Part shown: positions 1 to 4,870 of the stretch, one piece after another | How the letters are laid out: each line of letters opens with the position of its first letter | How positions within the stretch are numbered: the stretch's first letter is position 1 | Source of the DNA: Methanobacterium sp. | Lineage (GTDB): Archaea > Methanobacteriota > Methanobacteria > Methanobacteriales > Methanobacteriaceae | Length of the DNA stretch: 5,638 nucleotides | Assembly: GCA_003151535.1 (NCBI GenBank) | Contig: PLXT01000014.1 | Span: 740-6,377 of the forward strand | Direction of reading: 5' to 3' | Translations under genes and position numbers: made by a program | The notes under the pieces: model-generated | Database searches by the model: none | What the model was told of the DNA's origin: nothing | Seen by the model: the letters and a program-made list of their open reading frames with translations, nothing else

Positions 1-87
1 AAAAATCAAGTAAATAGAAATTTTCAAAAAATTAATAATAAAAAGTATTAATTTTAATGAGAACTATAATCATATTAAATAAGGATT

Positions 88-106
88 TTATTCATTTATT
101 GAATAA
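88..106. repeat. Inverted repeat upstream of nadM, possible operator
   Basis: TTATTCA and TGAATAA form perfect 7-bp arms around a 5-base spacer (TTTAT). The site lies about 40 bases before the probable nadM start. If the TATA-like element at 63-70 (ACTATAAT) is the promoter, transcription would begin near base 93, inside this repeat, which would suit a repressor site. An equally AT-rich stretch can give such arms by chance, and the element could instead be a weak terminator for a gene beyond the left edge. No other structure or gene is seen in bases 1-135. Confidence 0.25.
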
Positions 107-138
107 TTTAAGATTATAATTATTATAATAATAAAATG

Positions 139-145
139 GTGGTGC
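139..145 (+). promoter_or_regulatory. Ribosome binding site deciding the nadM start
   Basis: GGTGGTG lies 2 bases before the ATG at 148 (the GGTG core at 139-142 is 5 bases away). It resembles the GGTGGT used by the HD gene of this window at the same short distance. An in-frame ATG at 136 precedes this element and has only A/T-rich sequence before it, so the downstream ATG is the better start. Confidence 0.5.
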
Positions 146-147
146 TT

Positions 148-675
148 ATGAGGGGTCTACTCGTTGGGAGAATGCAACCTGTCCATAAAGGACATCTAGA
201 AGTTATAAAAAGAATCCTTGAAGAAGTGGATGAAGTTATTATTGGAATAGGAAGTGCTCAATTAAGCCATACAGTTAAAGATCCATTCACTGCAGGTGAA
301 AGAGTACTAATGCTTACAAAAGCCCTTACAGAAAACGGTATCCCTGCCTCAAAATATTATATCATTCCCATACAAGATGTTGCCTGTAACTCTATCTGGG
401 TAGCCCACGTTAAAATGCTAACACCATCATTTAAACGTGTATATTCCGGAAACTCTCTTGTTCAGCAGTTATTTAAAGAGGGAGGATATCAAGTAACAAT
501 TCCCCCACTTTACAATAGAGAACTGTATTCAGGAACAGAAGTAAGAAGAAGAATGCTTGATGGAAAAGACTGGAAATTCTTGGTTCCAAATTCAGTTTTT
601 GAAGTTATTAAGGAGATAAATGGAGTTTCAAGACTTAAACAGTTAACAATTAAGGAAGTTAATGAAATTAAATAG
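148..675 (+). CDS. nadM: Nicotinamide-nucleotide adenylyltransferase, archaeal NadM type
   Basis: This cytosolic enzyme transfers AMP from ATP to NMN to form NAD+ (EC 2.7.7.1), the shared last step of NAD synthesis and salvage. The 175-residue product starts MRGLLVGRMQP. The nucleotidyltransferase motif HxGH is HKGH at residues 13-16, with GRMQP just before it. The second ATP-binding motif is SGTEVRRRML near residues 128-137. Both motifs and the length fit the archaeal family, whose Methanothermobacter member (MTH150, from memory) has a solved structure. A lysine in VKDPFT stands where I recall an arginine in that enzyme, a conservative change. The start at 148 is chosen over the ATG at 136 because of the ribosome binding site between them; the longer form would add MVVL. 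It is the first gene of the cofactor cluster, 52 bases before the moaE-like gene. Confidence 0.95.
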   Translation: MRGLLVGRMQPVHKGHLEVIKRILEEVDEVIIGIGSAQLSHTVKDPFTAGERVLMLTKALTENGIPASKYYIIPIQDVACNSIWVAHVKMLTPSFKRVYSGNSLVQQLFKEGGYQVTIPPLYNRELYSGTEVRRRMLDGKDWKFLVPNSVFEVIKEINGVSRLKQLTIKEVNEIK

Positions 676-684
676 TTAACCAAT

Positions 685-694
685 CTATAATAAA
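685..694 (+). promoter_or_regulatory. Possible TATA box for moaE-like gene
   Basis: CTATAATAAA lies in the 52-base gap after nadM, about 38 bases before the moaE start, which would place transcription start near 715. The gap is AT-rich throughout, so such a match is easily accidental. Read-through from nadM is equally possible. Confidence 0.25.
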
Positions 695-727
695 TTAAGA
701 ATATTAATCACTCAAAGATGTGGTAAA

Positions 728-1165
728 ATGACTATCAAAATAATAGAAAAAACTGCAGAAACAATAAATATCAGCGATTTAATAGATTCAGTGAAAACCA
801 ATCCTCGGATCATAGAATGCGGTGCTATATTTTCATTTGAAGGAATAGTACGTGGTAAAGAAGCCGATAAAAATACTACTAAAATGGATTTAACAACACC
901 AGATCTAAAAGAAACAGAAAATGAACTTCAAGATATTGTGAAGGATATTCAAGATAAGCACGGTGTTGTTGAGATTGCTGTGGTGCACTACATAGGGAAA
1001 TTTTCTCCGGGAGATCCATTGTTTCTAGCGGTTGTTGCTGGAGCCCATAGACATGAAACAAAAGCTGCCCTGAATGATGTTATTGAACGTGTAAAATATG
1101 AACTGGACTTTAAAAAAGAGGAACACACAGACGATGGTACTAATATCATAATGTCAGGTGGTTAA
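728..1165 (+). CDS. moaE: MoaE-like molybdopterin synthase large subunit
   Basis: MoaE with the thiocarboxylated small subunit MoaD adds the dithiolene sulfurs to cyclic pyranopterin monophosphate, giving molybdopterin. Methanogens need this cofactor for molybdenum- or tungsten-dependent formylmethanofuran and formate dehydrogenases. The 145-residue product aligns with E. coli MoaE: FEGIVR (residues 37-42, R42 for the conserved arginine), VVHYIGKFSPGD (85-96), the AHR motif (H107, R108), and K123 and K130, spaced by seven residues like the catalytic lysines K119 and K126. The segment after the first arginine, usually an LEY/LEHY-type motif followed by a methionine, reads MDLTTPDLKETENEL, so that part has diverged. 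The protein ends in Gly-Gly, unusual for MoaE. The ATG follows GATGTGG, a weak ribosome binding site. No moaD is present here. Its stop codon directly touches the next ATG, indicating co-transcription with the HD gene. Confidence 0.88.
   Translation: MTIKIIEKTAETINISDLIDSVKTNPRIIECGAIFSFEGIVRGKEADKNTTKMDLTTPDLKETENELQDIVKDIQDKHGVVEIAVVHYIGKFSPGDPLFLAVVAGAHRHETKAALNDVIERVKYELDFKKEEHTDDGTNIIMSGG
1156..1162 (+). promoter_or_regulatory. Ribosome binding site of HD gene inside moaE end
   Basis: AGGTGGT covers the last two sense codons of moaE (GGT GGT, both glycine), followed by the TAA stop and at once by the ATG of the HD gene. It is the only candidate site for that start, so the MoaE C-terminal glycines and the translation signal of its neighbour are the same bases. 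Confidence 0.6.
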
Positions 1166-2326
1166 ATGAAATTTATAAGGGATAGTCTTCATGGAAACCT
1201 CCAGATCAATGAATTTGAGGTTAAGCTAATTGATACCCCACAAATTCAGAGATTAAGGCGTATTAAACAGCTGGGATTTACTTATTTAGTTTATCCTGGA
1301 GCAAATCATACCCGATTTGAACATTCCATAGGTACAATGTATCTTGCATCCCGACTTGCCAACAGCCTTGAATTGTCTGATGAAGAGAAAGAGATGTTAC
1401 AAGTGAGTGCAATACTCCACGATGCAGGGCACGGTCCTTTTTCACATGTTTCAGAGTCGGTACTAGAAAGATCCCACGAAGAATTGACTTCTAAGCTCAT
1501 ATTAAAATCTGAATTATCGGATATATTATCAGAAAAATTTGATCCAAAGGAAATAATTAAACTGATAAGTGGAGAAGGAAGATTAGGTCATATAATATCT
1601 GGAGAACTTGATGTTGATAGAATGGACTATTTATTAAGAGATTCATATTACACCGGGGTTGCATATGGAGTTATAGATGTTGAAAGACTCATACAGAACA
1701 TGAAACTTGATGGTAATCTTATACTCAAGGCAAAAGGTGTGCAAGCTGCAGAATCAATGCTCCTAGCCAGATATTTCATGTATCCAAGCGTTTATCAGCA
1801 TCACACAACACGTATTATTAACTCCATGTTCAGGCGCTGTCTCAATCAACTCTTTAAGGAAGGACTCATAATACCCGAAAAAATTTACAAATACGATGAT
1901 GCAGATATCATAATCACAGCAAGAAATCAAAAAGGATTCATAGCAGATATGATGCATAGACTGGATAATAGGAAACTTTACAAAACAGTTTACTCACTTC
2001 AACTTGACGAATTAGAAAATCCTAATGCCGTTTTTAAAATAGACATAGAAACCATAAGATCATTTGAAAAGGAAATATCAGAGGAATTGGATATCCCTGC
2101 AGAGTACGTTATTATTGATGTTCCTGATTACCCATCATTTGATGAAATGAAAACAACAGTATCTTCCAAAGGGGATCTGGTTAATCTAAGTGAAATGTCT
2201 ACCATAGTTAGTACTCTCCGCGATGCAAGATTCAATCATGCTGATCTATGTATATATCTACCAGAGGAATATTCAAACTGTTCAAAAGGATTCAATTTTG
2301 AAAACTATATTGAAATACCTAAATAA
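1166..2326 (+). CDS. HD-domain phosphohydrolase, SAMHD1/dNTPase-like
   Basis: The 386-residue soluble protein belongs to the HD superfamily branch that includes SAMHD1 and bacterial dNTP triphosphohydrolases, which cleave dNTPs to nucleoside and triphosphate. The metal-binding set is complete: H53 in TRFEHSIG, H85-D86 in LHDAGHGPFSH, and D151 in LDVDRMDYLLRD. H89, R50, Y155 and D159 also match active-site positions of SAMHD1 (H210, R164, Y315, D319), and R152 replaces its K312. The conserved family opening (RDSLHG, residues 5-10) and the QRLRRIKQLG segment (28-37) are present. The C-terminal 200 residues resemble the rest of this family only in general, and I see no SAM domain. The substrate is inferred; it may be dNTPs, GTP-like nucleotides or another phosphate ester. 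Translation is probably coupled to moaE, with zero bases between stop and start. A 69-base gap follows. Confidence 0.88.
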   Translation: MKFIRDSLHGNLQINEFEVKLIDTPQIQRLRRIKQLGFTYLVYPGANHTRFEHSIGTMYLASRLANSLELSDEEKEMLQVSAILHDAGHGPFSHVSESVLERSHEELTSKLILKSELSDILSEKFDPKEIIKLISGEGRLGHIISGELDVDRMDYLLRDSYYTGVAYGVIDVERLIQNMKLDGNLILKAKGVQAAESMLLARYFMYPSVYQHHTTRIINSMFRRCLNQLFKEGLIIPEKIYKYDDADIIITARNQKGFIADMMHRLDNRKLYKTVYSLQLDELENPNAVFKIDIETIRSFEKEISEELDIPAEYVIIDVPDYPSFDEMKTTVSSKGDLVNLSEMSTIVSTLRDARFNHADLCIYLPEEYSNCSKGFNFENYIEIPK

Positions 2327-2328
2327 GA

Positions 2329-2336
2329 TTATAAAA
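2329..2336 (+). promoter_or_regulatory. Possible TATA box for ubiX-cbiT
   Basis: TTATAAAA lies just after the HD gene and would place transcription start near 2357, leaving a leader of about 40 bases that contains the ubiX ribosome binding site GATGTGA (2385-2391). A second AT-rich candidate, ATATATAG at 2371-2378, lies too close to the start unless the message is nearly leaderless. The 69-base gap makes a separate promoter reasonable, but the call rests on base composition. Confidence 0.3.
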
Positions 2337-2395
2337 TTATGTTAAACTAAAAAATAAAGCATATTTAATCATATATAGATAAATGATGTGAAAAA

Positions 2396-2956
2396 ATGAT
2401 AGTTATAGCAATTACTGGTGCAAGCGGTGTGGTTTATGGTAAAAGACTTCTTGAAATTTTAAATGACCTTGGAGAAGAAACTGCAGTTATTGTAACGGAT
2501 CCAGCAAAAATAATCCTTGAATATGAACTAGGAATTAAAGAAGATGAAATTAAAAGACTAGCATCTGAATATTATAGCCCTAAAGATCTAACATCTTCTA
2601 TAAACAGCGGATCCTTTAAATTTGAATCCATGGTTATTGTACCGTGTACAATGAAAACCCTTTCTGCAATAGCAAATGGATATGCAAACAATGCAGTTAC
2701 CAGATCAGCAGATGTAACTCTGAAAGAAAGAAGAAAACTTGTAATCGTGCCTAGAGAAACCCCTCTAAGATCTGTTCACCTTGAAAATATGCTCAAAGTA
2801 AGTAATGAAGGTGCAATAATTCTTCCAGCAATGCCTGGGTTTTATCACAGACCCAAAACCAATGAAGAGTTAGTTGATTTTATTGTTGGAAAGATATTAG
2901 ATGTTCTGGGTATAGACAATAACATGTTTGACAGATGGACAGGGGAAATGGAATGA
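2396..2956 (+). CDS. ubiX: Flavin prenyltransferase UbiX
   Basis: UbiX joins a dimethylallyl group to FMN, making prenylated FMN, the cofactor of UbiD-family decarboxylases. The 186-residue product shows the whole family pattern: the flavin-binding GASG loop (residues 8-11), PCTMKTL (83-89), R103, K110 in LKERRKL, PRETPLR (119-125, with R120 and E121) and PAMPGFY (144-150, with Y150). These match the P. aeruginosa residues R122, K129, R139, E140 and Y169 at a constant offset of 19. Methanogens lack ubiquinone. A likely client is the UbiD-type anhydromevalonate phosphate decarboxylase of the archaeal mevalonate pathway, so the gene probably serves isoprenoid lipid synthesis; this is inference. 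Old annotations call such proteins phenylacrylic acid decarboxylase. The stop TGA overlaps the cbiT ATG by 4 bases, implying coupled translation. Confidence 0.95.
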   Translation: MIVIAITGASGVVYGKRLLEILNDLGEETAVIVTDPAKIILEYELGIKEDEIKRLASEYYSPKDLTSSINSGSFKFESMVIVPCTMKTLSAIANGYANNAVTRSADVTLKERRKLVIVPRETPLRSVHLENMLKVSNEGAIILPAMPGFYHRPKTNEELVDFIVGKILDVLGIDNNMFDRWTGEME

Positions 2957-3519
2957 TTAAGGATCAAGATTTTATTAAAAATCCAAATGTGCCCGGTCCA
3001 ACTAAAGAAGAGGTTAGATGCATTGTGATCTGCAAATCAGGTGTTAAACCCGATGATATTGTTGTTGATATCGGATGTGGTACTGGAGGTTTGACATTAG
3101 AATTTGCAAAACGGGCTAAAACCGTTTATTCCATAGATATTAACCCTGATGCAATTGAAACAACAAAACAAAATCTTGAAAAATATGGCCTAACCAAAAA
3201 TGTGGAAGTCATTGAAGGCAATGGCTTTGAAGCATTGGATAAAATTGAAAAATTTGATCTACTAGTTATAGGTGGGAGTGGTGGTAAACTACCACTTTTA
3301 ATTGAAAAATGTTATAACAAACTCAATAATAATGGAAGAATTATTGTAACGGCAATACTCCTCGAAACATGTGCGGAGGCAATATCTTCCCTAGATAAAC
3401 TTTCACTTAAACCTGATGTGGTGAATGTTTCGATTTCTAAGGGCGAAATAACTAAAAGGGGAACTATGATGTTGGCAAGAAACCCTATTACCATAATATC
3501 TGCCCAAAAGGGTATTTAA
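2953..3519 (+). CDS. cbiT: Cobalt-precorrin C15-methyltransferase (decarboxylating) CbiT
   Basis: CbiT methylates C15 and removes the C12 acetate carboxylate of the corrin ring in the anaerobic cobalamin pathway (EC 2.1.1.196), using S-adenosylmethionine. The 188-residue product has the class I methyltransferase core: motif I DIGCGTGG (residues 39-46), the acidic residue ending strand 2 in YSIDINP (D62), and GGSGGKL (107-113). FIKNPNVPGPT near the N-terminus and GTMMLARNP near the C-terminus are typical of archaeal CbiT, whose Methanothermobacter form (MTH146, from memory) has a known structure. An N sits in EGNGFEAL where many members have D. The start at 2953 overlaps the ubiX stop as ATGA and gives the expected N-terminus (MIKDQDFIKNP). 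An in-frame ATG at 2935 would add six residues and overlap ubiX further, without support. Cobamides are required by the methanogen's Mtr methyltransferase complex. Confidence 0.95.
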   Translation: MIKDQDFIKNPNVPGPTKEEVRCIVICKSGVKPDDIVVDIGCGTGGLTLEFAKRAKTVYSIDINPDAIETTKQNLEKYGLTKNVEVIEGNGFEALDKIEKFDLLVIGGSGGKLPLLIEKCYNKLNNNGRIIVTAILLETCAEAISSLDKLSLKPDVVNVSISKGEITKRGTMMLARNPITIISAQKGI

Positions 3520-3543
3520 TAATTTTTATTTTACAGGAAAACA

Positions 3544-4320
3544 ATGAAACTCATGGAAAGATTAGGCTGGCGTTTTAAAATTGCAATTTTACTTATTTTA
3601 AGTGCTGTGATATTATATCTAATACAGTTCTACATATTCCATGAACCTAGAACAGAACTATTTTATTTCGGAATAGACCTTGCATTTTTACCCATAGAAG
3701 TTTTACTTGTTGTTCTAGTAATAGAAACTGCTATAAGTCGACGAGAAAAGATTGTGTTGCTTGAAAAATTAAACATGGTCATTGGAGTCTTTTTTAGTGA
3801 TGTTGGAACAGAACTTCTGGGAGAAATATCTAAATTTGATTCAAAATCAAAAAGTATCAACGAAACTCTGATAATAAATTCAAATTGGGCTGATCTAGAT
3901 TTTCAAAAAGCTAAGGAGAACATAACAAAACGTAAATATCATCTTGAAATCCATGTCAACGATCCAAATTCAATAATATTCTTAGAAGAAACTAAAAAGT
4001 ATTTAATGAGTAAAAAAAGGTTTTTATTGGCTTTACTTGAAAATCCCAACCTATTAGAACATGAAACTTTTACAGAACTATTAAGAGCTGTCTTTCATCT
4101 AACTGAAGAGCTTGAAAAGCGAAAAAATATTAAACAACTCCCCAAAGCAGACTATGATCATCTAAAATTTGATACTGAAAGGGCATATAACTTACTCATC
4201 TATCAATGGGTGGAATACATGGAACACCTTATGAACAACTACCCGTACCTTTTCTCACTGGCTATGAGAACAAATCCATTTGATCCAAACGCAACTGTTG
4301 AAATACAGAATGGTTACTAA
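3544..4320 (+). CDS. Two-pass membrane protein of unknown function
   Basis: I cannot assign a function to this 258-residue protein. Two hydrophobic helices lie at about residues 11-32 and 39-63, joined by a short loop with FHEPRTE. Arginines and lysines before the first helix (R6, R10, K12) and after the second (R66, R67, K69) suggest that both termini are in the cytosol. The second helix contains DLAFLPIEVLLVVLVIE, with a proline and two acidic residues inside the membrane segment. The remaining 190 residues look soluble and mostly helical, with MVIGVFFSDVGTELL (78-92) and near the end NNYPYLFSLAMRTNPFDP. These stretches look conserved, and from memory similar proteins occur in other methanogens and in bacteria, but no role is known to me. 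The ribosome binding site is AGGA at 3535-3538, 5 bases before the ATG. The gene follows cbiT by 24 bases and is probably co-transcribed, despite a T-rich stretch (3520-3532) in the gap. Confidence 0.85.
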   Translation: MKLMERLGWRFKIAILLILSAVILYLIQFYIFHEPRTELFYFGIDLAFLPIEVLLVVLVIETAISRREKIVLLEKLNMVIGVFFSDVGTELLGEISKFDSKSKSINETLIINSNWADLDFQKAKENITKRKYHLEIHVNDPNSIIFLEETKKYLMSKKRFLLALLENPNLLEHETFTELLRAVFHLTEELEKRKNIKQLPKADYDHLKFDTERAYNLLIYQWVEYMEHLMNNYPYLFSLAMRTNPFDPNATVEIQNGY

Positions 4321-4340
4321 TATCATAAAATATCATGATA
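4321..4340. repeat. TATCAT direct repeat and 10-bp palindrome
   Basis: TATCAT occurs at 4321 and again at 4331, one helical turn apart, and the second copy is half of a perfect palindrome, TATCATGATA (4331-4340). The site directly follows the stop codon of the membrane protein gene and lies about 55 bases before the TATA box of the next gene. It could be a regulator binding site. The palindrome has no loop, so it is a poor RNA hairpin. Chance is a real alternative in such AT-rich DNA. Confidence 0.25.
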
Positions 4341-4393
4341 ATAATATTGTTAATGAAAAATAATGCTAAATATGTTCTTTAATTCACAAAATA

Positions 4394-4401
4394 TTTATAT
4401 A
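4394..4401 (+). promoter_or_regulatory. TATA box for small repeat protein gene
   Basis: TTTATATA matches the consensus archaeal TATA element and is preceded by an A-rich CACAAAATA (4385-4393) fitting a B recognition element. Transcription would start near 4423 and leave a leader of about 50 bases before the ATG at 4473. It is the best promoter in the window and marks the gene as a separate unit from the cofactor cluster. Confidence 0.6.
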
Positions 4402-4472
4402 GTCATTTACATACTTTTAAAAAAGTTTTAATACACTAAAGAAAGTAAAAAAAAGTAAATGTGGTCGATTTA

Positions 4473-4706
4473 ATGGAGAGGTTAACTCTCAAACAGTATA
4501 GAAAGATGGTTGAAAAGGTACTTGAGTTCAAAAAGTTGAACGGAGAAATGCCCCCATATACAGTTGTTGACGGATGCAAAATTAGCAAAATTGTATATGT
4601 TGACATGATAGAAACTGCAAATAAGTTTCTACTTGAAATGGGCCGTAACCCAGAAATTGTGGAAATTGGAAGACAAACTGATATGAACTGTATTATAAAG
4701 TTCTAA
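4473..4706 (+). CDS. Small protein of two pseudomurein-binding-like repeats
   Basis: The 77-residue product is a tandem repeat with a 33-residue period. Y9, M12, E14, F19, G24 and P27 recur as Y42, M45, E47, F52, G57 and P60. The pattern of a helix, then F..xxG..P..V/I, then VDGCKIS and another helix matches the pseudomurein-binding repeat of Methanobacteriales, where such units of about 35 residues anchor surface proteins and the endoisopeptidases PeiW and PeiP to the wall. There is no signal peptide or membrane segment, so secretion is not explained, and the protein could act inside the cell or reach the wall by another route. Two cysteines (C35, C73) are present. The ATG at 4473 is preferred; a GTG at 4461 is in frame, but the only ribosome-binding-like sequence (GTGGTCGAT, 4461-4469) lies between the two. 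The gene has its own promoter and stands alone. Confidence 0.75.
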   Translation: MERLTLKQYRKMVEKVLEFKKLNGEMPPYTVVDGCKISKIVYVDMIETANKFLLEMGRNPEIVEIGRQTDMNCIIKF

Positions 4707-4798
4707 TCACTGCAAAAATCCATTTTGGGAAACGAATAAAATCTCTTAATAACACTATTTTTAATGTTCTAAAATTAATTAATACATATTAGTTTGTA

Positions 4799-4817
4799 AG
4801 AAAAACTTTATTTTTCT
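4799..4817. terminator. Symmetric hairpin, possible bidirectional terminator
   Basis: AGAAAAA and TTTTTCT form a perfect 7-bp stem around CTTTA. On either strand the 3' arm is a run of five T followed by CT, so it can act as a T-rich terminator in both directions. It sits in the 164-base gap between two convergent genes (stops at 4706 and 4871), where terminators for both are needed. The stem is weak, and archaeal termination depends mainly on T-tracts, so the T-runs may matter more than the hairpin. Confidence 0.45.
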
Positions 4818-4843
4818 CTAATTATATCTGTTAGATGGATTTT

Positions 4844-4850
4844 AAAAAAA
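4844..4850 (-). terminator. T-tract after the thymidylate synthase homologue
   Basis: Seven A on the + strand give a run of seven T in the - strand transcript, about 20 bases after the stop codon of the gene ending at 4871. Such T-tracts suffice for archaeal RNA polymerase to terminate. No hairpin precedes it. Confidence 0.4.
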
Positions 4851-4870
4851 TTATATATTTCGGTAATGAT

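Noticed and set aside
1..135. Search for an RNA gene, CRISPR repeats, insertion sequence ends or integration sites, here and through the window
   Set aside because: No GC-rich block typical of tRNA or rRNA stands out from the AT-rich background, and no regularly spaced direct repeats or transposase-like proteins were found.
879..1061. Open frame on the - strand inside moaE, 60 codons
   Set aside because: It lies wholly within a well-supported gene, has no recognisable protein features or ribosome binding site, and looks like a composition shadow.
1306..1957. Two open frames on the - strand inside the HD gene (1306-1500 and 1763-1957)
   Set aside because: The HD protein shows clear catalytic motifs across the first of these stretches and reads without interruption through both. 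The antisense frames are short and featureless.
2935..2953. Upstream in-frame ATG for cbiT adding six residues
   Set aside because: It would overlap ubiX by 22 bases and has no ribosome binding site, and the family N-terminus is matched by the start at 2953.
3312..3860. Open frames on the - strand inside cbiT (3312-3494) and the membrane protein gene (3663-3860)
   Set aside because: Both oppose genes with strong sequence support and show no protein signature.
4335..4382. Tiny open frame of 15 codons starting at the ATG within the palindrome
   Set aside because: It has no ribosome binding site, a low-complexity sequence dominated by isoleucine and leucine, and lies in AT-rich intergenic DNA.
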